Notes under the pieces: model-generated | The model's input: only the letters and a program-made list of their open reading frames with translations | The model's database searches: none | What the model was told of the DNA's origin: nothing | Made by a program: the position numbers and the translations under genes | Origin: Adiantum capillus-veneris | Taxonomy: Eukaryota > Streptophyta > Polypodiopsida > Polypodiales > Pteridaceae | Assembly (NCBI GenBank): GCA_014529385.2 | Contig: CM043954.1 | Location: forward strand, 7,193,806-7,257,805 | Reading direction: 5' to 3' | Length of the DNA: 64,000 nucleotides | Part shown: positions 22,900-34,881 of the stretch, one piece after another | Layout: the number at the start of each line of letters is the position of its first letter | How positions within the stretch are numbered: position 1 is the stretch's first letter

Positions 22900-23868
22900 T
22901 ACATTTGCCTCATTGGAATTTACATTCATACTTCCACCACTAAAACGAGGCAACAAAGTGTCATAAATGTCCTGTGAGCTTACATTACTATCTCTAGTAC
23001 ATGACAGCAAGGGCTGAACATAATCTTCCACAAACACAATATCCCATGAAACGAGAATACACTTTGTTTGTGGATGATACAATATGTAACCTTTGCTTTC
23101 AGCACTATAACCAACAAAACTACATTTGACAGCCTTATCATCCAATTTTCTGTGTTGTGTTTGTGACATGAAAGCATATGCCAAACAACCAAAAACACGC
23201 ATGTTCTCAATAGAAGGCTTTCTATCATGCCATGCTCCATATGGATTAATAGACTGCAAATCTTTTGTAGGACGCATGTTTAGTATATAAGTGGCACACA
23301 TGATGGACTCAAGGCAAAAAGAATGCGACAAAGCTTGACTTTGACCATACATTGTGCCATTTCCATAAGTGACGTATTTTTCCTCTCAACAACACCATTT
23401 TGCTGAGGTGTATAAGGCCCTTTACATTGGCATTTTATCCCACGACTAGCCAGAAATACATTTAATTCATGAGACATATACTCCCCCCCTCGATCAGAAC
23501 TGAGGGTGCCCTTAGTATATTTCTAGACATTTTCAACCATAGCCAAAAATTATTTGAAGCACATAAAAACTTTGGACTTTGCTTTAAGCGAAAATACCCA
23601 TGCATGCCTGGAGTAATCATCAATGGAAGTCATGAAGTAAAGGTAATTTCCCAAGGACAGAGTTTGCATGGGTCCACAAACATCACTATGCACAAGTTGC
23701 AACCCGCATGTGGCCTAGCTAAACCATCCTTTGGAAACTTAGAATGCTTCATTTTACCCAAAATATAGCCTTCACAAACATGTTTGACAGGTGCTTCAAG
23801 AGGAAATACCACACATGTGAATCTATAGCAACTGACATGCATGCATCATAGACAACAGGATTGTAAGT
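22900..23868 (-). pseudogene. C1 copia integrase
   Basis: Reading the minus strand, a GAG-pre-integrase end (GKMKHSKFP) leads into a decayed core. The best part is KGPYTPQQNG followed by VVERKN, which carries the catalytic Glu. The C-terminal region is conserved (NMRPTKDLQSINPYGAW, FGCLAYAF, KLDDKAVKCSFVGYS). Stops and frameshifts occur between 23480 and 23870. Confidence 0.8.
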
Positions 23869-24882
23869 TCACTCTACACTAAAAGCCCATTGTGCATGAA
23901 CATCAGCATCACAGTCTTCTTTCACAGAAGACTCAACAATAGTTGCATTTGTAGTGGAACCAGCATTTGCAGTGGAACCACCCTCTTTCTTCTTTGCCTC
24001 TTTGGCCTTCAACTTAGGACACTGCTTGATCAAGTGATCATTAGCTTTACAATAATGGAAAAACATCTTCTATTTGCCCTTATCACCATAATTTCCAGAC
24101 AAATTGCTGCCAGCAGAAGCATTAGGAACATATGATTTTCAAATTGCAGAAGAACCATAAGAAGTGGCTGCATTGTTGTTACCACCCTTTCTTTGAGCAG
24201 CAATAAAAGCCTATTCAATTGCACGCTGTCTAGTCCTATTTTTTCTAAAAAGTGACTCTTGCAACAGCAATGTGCACAATGCATCAAACTTGACAACTTC
24301 AAGATTTCCTTGGGTCATGAGTCTCCAAGTAACAGCAAAAGTCTGGTAAGAATCTGGCAAGGCATCAAGAACAGTGTGCACAAGAGAATTATCTAAAACG
24401 AGTTCACCTGTAGAATTGACACCAGCAAGGAAAATGTCCATATCATTATTCTCATGCATAATCTTTGACTCCAGCTCTTTACACAGCAATGCAATTTTTG
24501 CCTCATTGCGGCTTGCATAAAGACGAGCCATAATATTCCAAGCCTGTTTTGCAGATTTCACTAAACAAATGTGAGGAGTAATGGTGCCTTCATAGATAAT
24601 GCAAACAATGCATGAGATGCGCATCCTTTACATCCAAACGAGCTTGTTCTGCTGTAGGCAAAACAGCCTCTAACAACAGCAATCCTTGCAGCAAGACCTG
24701 CAACATCCTCAACATCGCCTACATCGTCAGAACTAGGACGTACATCAATGCCCTGCACAATATTCCAAATGCCCTTTGACACAAGAACATGTTGCATCAT
24801 ATAATCCCACATAGGGTAATTTTTCCCATCCAATCTGTCCCCAGCAACAAACATCTTGAACAAATCTGTGTTGTTGTCAACC
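23869..24882 (-). pseudogene. C1 copia gag
   Basis: The likely start is MVDNNTDLFKMFVAGDRLDG at 24882. The UBN2-like gag body follows (YPMWDYMMQHVL, KSAKQAWNIMARLYASRNEAK, VHTVLDALPDSYQTFA). The zinc knuckle near 24050 reads FHYCKANDHLIKQC, so the first Cys appears to have changed to Phe. Several frame changes interrupt the gene. Confidence 0.82.
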
Positions 24883-25130
24883 ATGGTAAATGTTGCACCT
24901 GATGTGAAAATTGCCCAAAAAGAGGAGAAACAAAGCGAGAACAACACGTGCTATTTAGCACAAACCGTAGAAGACTGTAAGGCACTTGTTATGCAGAAAA
25001 CGGCATTGACATAAATTTTTCACAAAATTATGGAATAACTTGTGCAGTACTACCTATAGTGGAAATGAAGGCTGAAACAAGCCCGAATCAAAAATTTGAG
25101 CAGACTAAGCTCTATCAGCTTACCCAAAAT

Positions 25131-25362
25131 TTTTGCTGACCTAAAAACACTTTCCAAAGCTCACTAAAATCGGAGAAAGTGAGAAGGCGTGTGTTGGAGC
25201 TGCTGGTAACTAAGCCCAGGAGGATGCAAGCTGCTCTGATGCCATTTTTTGCCGACCTACAAACACTTGCCAAAGCTTATTGAAATTGGAGAAAGTGAGT
25301 AGGCGTGTGCTGGAGCTACTGGCGAATAAGCCCGGGAGGACGCAACCTGCACTGATACCAAT
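25131..25362 (-). repeat. C1 leader tandem duplication next to the PBS
   Basis: Two ~116-bp copies (25131-25246 and 25247-25362) share the blocks GACCTA.AAACACTT and GGAGAAAGTGAG.AGGCGTGTG. Each ends with a primer-binding-like sequence. Confidence 0.85.
25349..25360 (-). other. C1 primer-binding site
   Basis: On the minus strand the sequence is TGGTATCAGTGC, two bases inside the 5' LTR. It matches the initiator-Met tRNA type (TGGTATCAGAGC) with one change. A second similar site, TGGCATCAGAGC, lies at 25233-25244. Confidence 0.8.
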
Positions 25363-25589
25363 TGTTGGAATTAGGGTTGCGAGAAAACACACAAAGCTTG
25401 GAGAAGACGAAGGAAGCTCAAGGCACACAATAGAGAGTGTTTTATTTAGCGTGCAATGGAAAGATAGATAGCCCTAGAGTGATGGACGTATATACAATGC
25501 ACGGGGGAAAAAACCTCCTAAAGAGGGAAAAAATGCCCCGGTAGTCCTAGTGTGTTCACACACATCACTACCGCATGTATATGGTAACA
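25363..25589 (-). repeat. C1 copia 5' LTR
   Basis: This 227-bp LTR begins TGTTGG and ends GGTAACA on the plus strand. It is outside the inverted duplication and complete. Confidence 0.9.
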
Positions 25590-26522
25590 AATCACCTTGT
25601 TCATCAAGCATGAAAAGCACCTCAAGCACCTTAGTCAACTCAAGCACGACAAGCACCTCAAGCACCTTAGTGAACTTAAGCACGACAAGCACCTCAAGCA
25701 CATGCCTAGCTTGCCTAAGGTCTAAAGTACCTAAAGTACCTAGAGGTCCTAGGTCTAAGGACTGTTAACACTAACCTTTGGTGGTATTTAATGAAGATAA
25801 CCCTAAGGTCTTTTAAGCTCCATCATGTGCTCATTTCTCTTTGATAGACCATCTCCCATTTGGACCCTTAATGAGAGGTAGCCTTCTCTCCCTTTGGTCC
25901 CATGTTGAGATAGGTCTAAAAGCACATATCTATATTCTAACTCTTGTTCCCTTTGATTTTACCACATTAAATAATCAGTTCAATATGAGAAAATCATTTG
26001 GGATAGGTAAATATAAGATTTTATGACATTACCTCTCTCTTGAAACCATAGTCGTCCTCGACTATGAGGTAGAGAAGATAAAGTCTTAGTCATTAGTCTA
26101 TGTTTCTTAGCGGGTAGAGGATCCCTTTTACCCTACGACATCATTCTAGAATGGATGACTAGTCCATTTGGTGCTTGGGAGACTTAGCTGCCGCAAGCAT
26201 TTCTGCTCTTTAGTCCATATCATACTCCCAAAGTAGAGTGACAAATTCTACTTGGTGTTTGGGTAGACTTCATCATCACAAACACGATTCTGAGCTTGCA
26301 TACTGCTTAAATTTGTACACAATAAAAAGAGAACTAGTCTTATAAGACAAAAACATTGTTCATTTAAAAAAACATTTACATTTGCTTACTCTAGGGTAGC
26401 ATTGTAAGCATTGACAAGGTTCAAACTATCCTTAAGTTGTGTTCCTTGCATCCATCTAGCATCTTCAAAAGGATATATTTTAAACTTAATAAGATAATAT
26501 TGGATAATCTTACCACGTCTTA
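25590..26522 (-). repeat. LTR A, right part, with CTCAAGCAC tandem repeats
   Basis: It continues the LTR interrupted by copia. About 25600-25700 holds degenerate repeats built on the unit AAGCACGACAAGCACCTC. The uninterrupted form is in the G3 LTR (41820-42020). The right end at 26522 is followed by GTAC and then the G2 LTR, so two related LTRs are almost back to back. Confidence 0.8.
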
Positions 26523-26526
26523 GTAC

Positions 26527-27712
26527 TGTAACATTTAATGGGGGGGTAGTAACTTATGTGTAGCGGAAATTAACATAGATATAGTGAGCATTTCATTAAG
26601 AACAGATTCCTAATGGGCATAGCATTTAGAGTGAGAGAGAGAGAGAGAGAGAGAGCAACAAAAACGTAACACCTCGTTAGATAGGCATGAACAATACTTC
26701 AAAAAGAGAGAGAACTTTGGCTATTGACAATAGTTGAGGACCGGATGTACATGGAGCTGGTCCCCCCTCCAAAAGGCTTTGTATTATAGGTTTCCCTCAT
26801 CAAGGGAGACATTTTACAATACAGTACTTTGTGTTCCTTCAATAACTTGATGGTGCAATGAAGATGGAAGCCTCAAGCACCAAGATTACACTTGAAAAAC
26901 ACAACATCATTTCCCTCACGGTTTCAGACCCAAGACCTCACACACCTTCGAAGATGGTGAGAGCTAGCGGGGTATTAGAGTAGATCTAGAGGAAGAAGAA
27001 GTATTATTACGAGAAAGAAGTATTTCTCCTCACATAATCACTCTTAATAGCTTAGTAATTATCATGGTAGAGAAGATGAGCATGCATTGGAGCTTGGCTC
27101 TTGGTTGGATTTGCATCACAAAGCCAAGACTTGTTGGTGTAGGCCTCCCTTCTCACAAGCTTGGAGTAGATGATGAGCTTTCCATTAAATCTTGAGAAGG
27201 AGATAGTCTTCTTTACTTCACACATGAGTTTTTGTGAGTGTGTGTGTGATAATTCCTTTGAAAAATCACCCCCCCTCTCTCTTGGTCGATCCCTCTTGCT
27301 GGCCCCTCATTGACTCATGCCAAGCTTAGCCAATAGGAAATAAGAGGTCAAATGGACAGCCTTGTGACAAGTGTCCCTATTTCCCCTTTAGTGAGAGATT
27401 AAGTAATTTTATTAATCCATTTAAATTCCATTGGACCTTTTAGTCTTTTGGCCGATAGGAATTAAGCAAGCCATTGGGCTCCTTAATTCTCATTGGACCC
27501 CTTGGCAAACTGTCCAATAGTCTTCTAGGAAACTTAATTTTCATTGGTTCTTTTATCAAGTGTTTTTAAATTAATTAGAATAAATTTAATCTAGCCTAAT
27601 TCTCATTGGTCCCCCTCTATGGCCACCCAATAGGATTTGAATGGGAATTGGGGGCAATTCGGTTAGGAGCCTGACATGTGTCCACTATGCCCTTTGTGTA
27701 AAGGGAGCTTGG

Positions 27713-27775
<63 letters not shown>

Positions 27776-28680
27776 TGTCACTTCTTCTCTCTCTTCCCCT
27801 ACCTTTAGGGCTTGCCCCCTCCTTGATAGGGATGTGGGAGGACTTTTGAGTCTTCCTATAAGCATCCAAATTTACCAAAATTTGCCAATGGAATTATAAA
27901 TTAAAATTTTAAAACCTTAGCTTTTGGAAGTCTTAATGGGCTGAACCTTACGGTCTTTATAGCACCATTCATGCACATTGATCTTTTGCAGACTGTCCCC
28001 CTTTGGATCTCTATTTTCCCTCCTTTGGATCCTGCTGAGACCGGTATGCCAGCCTAACCAATATTCTAGATTTTTCTCCCCTGGTACTTCCCCATATTAA
28101 ATGATCAGTTTAACATAGGAAATCATTTAGGAGAATTAGATATTAGTTATATTATGACATTACCTCTCTCTTGAAATCACAGTCTTCCTTGACTATGAGG
28201 TATATAAGATAAAGTCTAGTCATTAGTCCGTTTGCTAGCGGGTAGAGGACCCTATTTTACCCTACGACACCATTCGAGAATGGATGACTAATCCATTTGG
28301 TGCTTGAGAGCCTTAGCTACCACAAGCATGTATGCACGCCAGTCCTATAAACCTTCCAAAGTAGAGTGACAAGATCTACTTGGTGTTCTGGAGACGTCAT
28401 CTCCGCAAACATGATCCTAAGCATGCATACCTCTTAACATTTGTGCACAATAAAGAAAAAGAGAGTATTATAAGACAAAAACTTTGTTCATGTAAACATA
28501 TTTACATTTGCTTACTCTAGGGAAGCATTGTAAGCATTGACAAGGTTTAGCTTACAAGCATTGTAAGCATTGACAAGGTTTAGGTTATCCTTTAATTGTA
28601 TGCGTTGCGTCCATCTAGCGTCTTCAAAAGGATAGTTCTTAAACTTAATAAGATATCTCGGATAATCTTATCGCCTCTCA
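26527..28680 (-). repeat. G2 3' LTR
   Basis: This 2,154-bp LTR begins TGTAACATTT and ends GCCTCTCA. It contains a GA run (26633-26655), a GT run (27715-27772) and a short tandem duplication near 28524-28585 around GCATTGTAAGC. The right LTR has much longer GA and CT runs. Confidence 0.87.
27715..27772 (+). repeat. (GT)n microsatellite, 58 bp
   Basis: This GT run lies in the G2 3' LTR, at a position equivalent to the GT runs of LTR A and the G3 LTR. Confidence 0.95.
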
Positions 28681-28693
28681 ATACCTTTTCTTC
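28681..28693 (-). other. G2 polypurine tract
   Basis: On the minus strand GAAGAAAAGGTAT lies directly before the TGAGAGG start of the 3' LTR. Confidence 0.65.
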
Positions 28694-30007
28694 ATGTCAG
28701 AGAATGGACTCGAGCTGCAACACCTCTTCTTGGTCCTCAATCTCCAGTGGGTCTTCAATAGTTGGTTCTTGAGGTGGATCCCCTTTGTAAGGCTTTAGTA
28801 GGCTCACATGGAAAGCATTGTGTATGAGCCAATGACAAGGCAACCTGAGTTGATAGGCCATCTCATTGATTGGTCTAAGAATTTGGAAGGGACCATAGTA
28901 CCTTTTTGCTAACTTGGCATAGTACTTTTGGTGTCCCGTAGGATTCTTGCATGTTGTGTGCCTTAGTCAAGCCTTGGGAAACTTAAGCAAGACCCAATCA
29001 TTTTGTTTAAAGGCTTGAGCTCTTCTGTGCTTATTAGAAGTATCCATTTGCCTTTACTGTGAGATAGAGTTAGCATCCTTAATCTTTTGGAAATATTCTT
29101 GTAGGTCTCGGCTATACTCATCTGCAGTTTCCATGTACCTTGAGTAGCAAGGGACTTTTTGATCTTCCCTCAATCACCTCAAAAGGTGCTTTTCTCGTGG
29201 AAGTATGTACAGTGTTATTGTAAGTATACTCCACTAAGGCTAACTACTTCTCCCATTGGGACTTTTGATCTACTTCTATGACATAAGCTTTTAGTAGATC
29301 AAGAATAGTTAGGTTAGCTATTTCACTTTGGCTATCCGTTTGGGGTTAGGTTAGCTATTTCACTTTGGCTATCAGTTTGGGAATGATAGGCCAAAGAGAA
29401 GTTTAGCCTTGTACCTAAATTCTCAAAGAGATCCTTCTAGAAATTACTGGTCATTCTAGGATCTCAATCCGACACTATCGACATTGGCAAGCCGTGGTAC
29501 TTAAAGATTTGTGATATAATGAGGGTTGCCAATTGATGGGCTTTGATAGTCTTTTTGATAGGTATGAAATGTTCTTGTTTGCTAAACCTGTCTACTATCG
29601 TCCATATTCCTGTATTCCCATGGATAGACTTAGGCAATATAAAGATAAAATCCATGGATATGCTCTCCCATGGTGAATTAGGGATTGGCAAAGGTTGAAG
29701 CAATTCAGATTGCTTCCCTCACTCAAAATTCATCTTTTGACATACCATACATTTTGAAACATACTCTTGTATGTATGCTTTCATGGTAGGCCAATAGAAA
29801 TATGTTTCTATCCCTTTTAGGGTAGACTGAATCCCTCTATGCCCAACATAAGAAGGAGCATGAGATTCATACATTACATTCCCACATAATGAGTTAGTAA
29901 CACAGAGTCTATTGCCATAGAGAAGATAACCATCTTGTAGGGTAAATGGCTCTTCTTTCTTCCCTAGTGCAAGGGCTGAAATCACATCTCTAAAATCGGG
30001 ATCAATA
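28694..30007 (-). pseudogene. G2 integrase
   Basis: In sense order it starts with the HHCC zinc region (ESHAPSYVGHRG ... CMVCQ) at 30007-29719. The core follows (PWESISMDFIFILP, WTIVDRFSKQ, a segment ending in GLPMSIVSD) at 29703-29464. A badly decayed C-terminal part resembles the usual ending (FHVSLLKPY-like and an acidic tail near 28750). A 37-bp tandem duplication near 29309-29382 adds to the damage. Confidence 0.8.
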
Positions 30008-30011
30008 GCGT

Positions 30012-31150
30012 TGTCATGAGTTTTTTGGAGCAAGGGATTGCGCATATGTACATACACATGCATGGTGCATCGAATAAAGGATTGCCCATTTTCCAGAGCC
30101 AGGTGGTTACGTGGGGCCCACATGTGTACAGGTAGGACAGGGTGTACATAGTGCAGCGATTTTCACTATTATCAGTACTAGTGTGTTTTTTCTACAATAA
30201 GGAGGAGTTGGTAGCACGTAAAACTTCTCGAGGAAGCTATCCGCGGGTTGACGACATGAGGTAAGCAGGTGCGTCAGATGGCATCGAGTGGCGTCAGGAG
30301 GGCGAACGGGGTCAATATTTGCACGTGGATGAATACGGACACAACGTGGGTGTTTGCTTGTGAGAATTATGCAGAAATTTCATCATGAGGACCACTTTTT
30401 GGGGCCACTTCACGTGGTGGCGAGATGCATTATTGGAAAAAAACCGAGTGCCAGGTGTGCGAATGATGCAAAAAGGTGACAACTATGCACTGCGAGGTCA
30501 GTTTTTGGCCTGTTCGGGGTCCGTTTGAGGTCATCTAAAAGGCCAAGGGTGCCCAACTAATAAAGCTAAGTGTGGGAACTGAAAAAACAGAGAGAAGACC
30601 AGAAAAAACGTGGAGAAGAGAGGAGGAACAGCCGCAGGTGTGTTTTTGCTCATTTTGGAGCCTGTTTTGGCCGTAAACTGCTCATCCGAGGTCGGATTTG
30701 AGCACTTTGACATTGTAGACTGGGGTTTTGGGCCATTCCGGACGCGATGGCGCTGTCCATTTTTCCAAATTCCTCACTCTTTTCTTGCTGTTTTTCTGTG
30801 TAAATTTCTCCTATGAGCGAAGTTTCTGCTCTAGTTTGTGATTGTATCTGGCTTATTTTACCCATATTGTGTGAGCTATTTGCCCCATTGGTGTTGGCCC
30901 AAGCTCAATTGTATCTAAACATCAGAAATTCTCCTCTTTTGAGCTGAGTTTTTTGGGTGTGTGTGTGTCTGTGTGTCTATGTGGAGTGGGCAAGTGGATA
31001 GTCTCTCTCCTCTCACTCCAGAGGTGTGTTCCCTGTCTCGGCCAGGTGTGTTGTGTAAGCCTAGTGGTGCCCCATAGTGTGTGTGTATATCCTTCCAAGA
31101 GTGTGTGTCGGGTCGTTATAGAGACACTGTGTGTTTTCATCCCGCTCACA
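30012..31150 (+). mobile_element. Solo LTR of the G1 family inside G2
   Basis: This 1,139-bp segment is homologous to the G1 LTR (11156-14964 and 19101-20270). It begins TGTCATGAG and ends CGCTCACA. GCGT at 30008-30011 and 31151-31154 is a likely 4-bp target duplication. The related G3 element is uninterrupted at this position (about 36400-36410). It is a typical solo LTR left by LTR-LTR recombination. Confidence 0.85.
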
Positions 31151-31154
31151 GCGT

Positions 31155-31850
31155 ACTCATCTATCATAGAAGATAGATATTTGTGAGTTGTTGTGTATAC
31201 TGCATTCACTCTCGGTCTTCTTGAGAGTGCATGAACTACTTGATTATGCTTGCCAGCAATGTGAGAAATACGAAAATGAAATTGCGAAAGGAAATTTTCC
31301 CACCTCATTTGTTTATTGGAGAGCTTGGTCTGCGTCATGAATTACTTAAGGTTTTGGTTATCATTCCACAAAATGAAAGGAGTCCCCAATAAATAGTGCT
31401 TCCACAAGTCAAGAGCATGTAGAACTGCTAAGAGTTCCTTCTCATATATTCCTAGAGCTTGCTGAACAAGGTTGATCCTTTGACTTTCATAGGCTATGAC
31501 ATGCCCTTCTTGGAGAAAAACATCTCCAAGGCAATCACCGCAAGCATCACATTGGACCTCAAATGGCTTTGAGAGATCCGGCAGTGTAAGCAAGGCTTGA
31601 GAGATAAGCTTCGCTTTAAGCTTTTTGAAAGTATTGTTCTCCTTGGTGGACCATATATACCTAACGTTTTTCTTTGTTAGGTCATGTAATGCTCCCGTGA
31701 TTTGTGAGAACTTTTCTATGAAGTGTCTATAGTATGCACACATACCTATAAAGCTTCTTAGTTCATGTAGATTCCTTGGATTAGGCCATTCTTTTATTAC
31801 CTCTAGCTTTTATGGATCCATCTGGATGCCATGTTGAGAGATAATGTGAC
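31155..31850 (-). pseudogene. G2 RT connection and RNase H
   Basis: The frame reads CAYYRHFIEKFSQI, PDLSKPFEVQCDA (RNase H start), VIAYESQRIN, YEKELLAVLHAL and GKHNQVVHALSRR. The last block is interrupted just before the solo LTR. Catalytic residues are partly changed (FVLRTDHQ-like segment reads FILWNDNQ). Confidence 0.82.
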
Positions 31851-32740
31851 CTAAATACTGAATCTCTTGTAAGAAAAAATCATTTTTCTTTCGATTAATA
31901 TAAAGTTATTCTCTCATAAAACTTGAAATATTACTTGGAGGTGTTGCTTGTTTTCGTCTAATGAATTAGAGTAGATGATTATATCATCAAAGAACACTCC
32001 AGTGAAGGTTTGGTGAGGTTTGAATAGCTTCTCCATCAAGCATTGGCCAAGCCAAAAGGCATAACAATGTACTCGTAAAGACCAAACATAGTGCAAAATA
32101 TGGTCTTTACTATGTCTTGATCAACTATTCTTATTTGATGGTAGCCACTTTTTAGCTCAATCCTATTCTTATTTGATGGTAGCCACTTTTTAGCTCAATC
32201 CTACTGAAGTAGGTCGATCCTTGTAGCTTATCAAATAGCTCTTCTACCCGTGGAAACGGGAAACCTATTTTTGATAGTGATCCTATTTAGTGACCTATAG
32301 TCAACACACATACGATATGTGCCATCTTTCTTTTGCACTAATAACACTCGTGAACAAAATGGAGATGAGCTAGGCCCTAACCTTGCCCTTCTCAACTAAC
32401 TCATGCACTTGCCGCATAATCTCCTCTTGTTGAGCTTGGAAAACTCTATGAGGAGGTTTATTAGGTGGTGAACTTCCTGGAAGAAGTTTGGGAGGTAATT
32501 CACAAGGGATATTATGTGCCATCTTTCTTTTGCACTAATAACACTCGTGAACAAAATGGAGATGAGCTAGGCCTAACCTTGCCCTTCTCAACTAACTCAT
32601 GCACTTGCCGCATAATATCCTCTTGTTGAGCTTGGAAAACTCTATGAGGAGGTTTATTAGGCGGTGAAATTCCTGGAAGAAGTTCAATTGCATGGTCGTC
32701 ATTACCTTGTTTGGGAGGTAATTCACAAGGGATATTGTCA
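31851..32740 (-). pseudogene. G2 RT, broken by tandem duplications
   Basis: The catalytic box FFDDIIIYSNSL lies at about 31965. Upstream, the fingers region is scrambled by a 38-bp tandem duplication (32126-32201) and a ~197-bp tandem duplication (32319-32515 against 32516-32740). The duplicated piece covers [17 protein letters not shown] and [12 protein letters not shown]. The first copy also lacks 27 bp. Confidence 0.8.
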
Positions 32741-33691
32741 ATAAAAACATCTTGAAACCCCTTGAGGAAATTGGATAACTCTAATTCCTTTTGATTATTT
32801 ATATTTTCTTTCGCTAAAGCATTAGATTCAATTTGAGGATCTTTAACAAAAATTATGTACACAAAAATAGAGCTCTTTATTGACTTATTGAAAGCTTGCT
32901 TATGTACAAGAGGTATGGTATTACCCAGATCCTTAGCATCTATGTACATACCTTTTTCCCTGAAACCTAAAGTAGATTTGCCTTTCAAGGATTTTAACAT
33001 TGGCAGCGATGTGATCAAACCATGGTGCTCCTGGGATTACATCCTCGTGCTTGAGAGGAGAGACAAAGAAATCCTCCTTGTCCACATAGCTTTGGACATG
33101 GAGCCTCAATTTCCCAGTTAAGGGAGTGACTGAGACTCCTTGCCCCTTGAAAGCACCATTAGCAGGTAGGACATCCCCCATCTCATAGGCTTGGATGCCT
33201 AGCTTGGTGGCCAACTCTGTGGATATGAAATTGTGAGTAGAACCAGGGTCAAAGAGAATAAAAGCATCATGTCTTGTTACCTTTCCCCAAGCATGGCATA
33301 GAGGAGATCCTTTGTGATGAGTATCCTCTTCTTGAATTTTGACCAAGGTAGCTCTAGGAGGCTCATTATATGTATTCTTGTGGGGGCAAGCACGATAGGC
33401 ATGCCCTTGCTCCCCGCACTTGAAACAACGGTTATCTTTCCGATAACACTGTAACTCTTCAAGCGAGAGTTTATTGTTGCCTTTATAAACTCCCTTCTCC
33501 TTAGATTTGTTGTTGTTGGTGTTGCCTTTTGGTAGACTTTTGGACATTGTCCTTCCCCTTAGGCTCATTACGGTCCTTGTTTTTCGTGGGCTTAAGATTT
33601 CTCTTAGCCCCTTGTTGGAAATTGATTTGTGAAGCCACCATGGTATCGTGTATGACCACAGATATGGTGCATGGCCTTCGAGAGTTGACAT
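32741..33691 (-). pseudogene. G2 zinc knuckle and protease
   Basis: It contains one canonical knuckle, CFKCGEQGHAYRAC, and then the protease with active-site segment ILFDPGSTHNFIS, followed by the region leading to RT. A frame shift near 33000 separates protease from RT. Confidence 0.83.
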
Positions 33692-34881
33692 ACTCCACCA
33701 TATCTTCAGTTAATCCCGCACAAAATTGTTGTTTCCATCTTTTTGAAGATAGTGGCTATGAGATGTAAATCTTAAAAATTGTCTACATATTTGTGGATAG
33801 ATTCGTAGGGAGAGAGCTTCAAGCTTCTCCATTTGGTGAGTACTTTGTCTTTGGCATCGGTAACCAAAAAATGCTTCATGATGGAAGCTCTTAAAGCTTT
33901 CCACGTTTGTGGAGCTTCACCGTTTGCTCGTAGTCTAGACCACCATTGCCTCGGACTATTGAAAATGCATAGCTACATGACGTAGCTTAGAGGACTCCGT
34001 GAAGCCCTCATCTCCAAACGCCGCATCGAATTTTTGAATGAAGGCCAAGAATTTTTCTGTAGCACTAAAGGTGGCATCGTAGGTAAGGAAAGAGATGTTC
34101 TTTCCTCCCTCTTTGAACTTTTTGAGCTTGGACGACCTCTTCCATGCGGCATAGGATTTCCTATGGCCTCTTCTTTTAGGTGGTTCAAGGAGTTTCACCA
34201 TCGCTTTCTTCAGAAGAGGAAGAGTATGAGGAGGATGGAGAAGAGGGTGACCTCTTTCTTGTCTTTTTCTTCCTTGGTTCCTCCTTGTCTCCACCATCGC
34301 TTTCTTTAGAAGAGGAAGAGGATGAAGAAGATGGAGAAGAGGGTGACCTCTTTCTCGCCTTTTTCTTCTCTTGTTTTCTCTCGTCCCTCTTTCAATTATG
34401 GTGTAGAGAAGTGTGCGATGGTCTTCTCCGTTTAGGGGGTGTTGGAGAGCATTTTTCCTACCGTCTTTGTGGAGCCATCTCCGAGTCAAGGTGGCAGGAG
34501 ACTCAATTCTTTCTCGTTCTTTCAGTGGGGGCTCTACCATTGAAACTTGAGTTCTCCTTTGGGAAGGAGATGCGTCGTCGAGTAGTAGATTTCTGAGCCC
34601 TTCGTACGGATCCTCTTATTCTTCCCTTATCAGAGAGAGGCCTCTTTTTGAAGTCTCACAAGGAGGCTTCCTAGGTACTCTCTCTTCTTGGTGGGGAGTT
34701 TGGAGAATCCCATGAGTACGTAGCTATCGTTGCACTTCACCTTGGAGGGATGGATTGCCCATGGCTTGTTGAAGCCTGGTAACAAGGTAATTAACAATCA
34801 TAGGGGCATCATTAGTAGCCTGTTCATTAGCAAAATCAAATCTATCAACATTAATTTCACTCTCTTTACTATTGTCAGCCA
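33692..34881 (-). pseudogene. G2 gag, N-terminal and capsid part
   Basis: The ATG at about 34881 begins MADNSKESEINVDRFDF. A basic Ser-rich linker follows (KARKRSPSSPSSSSS-like) encoded twice by a ~105-bp duplication (about 34196-34400), then the capsid region (NISFLTYDATFSATEKFLAF, KLRHVAMHFQ, SIHKYVDNF). Several frameshifts are present. The plus-strand Glu-rich open frames here are antisense shadows. Confidence 0.8.
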
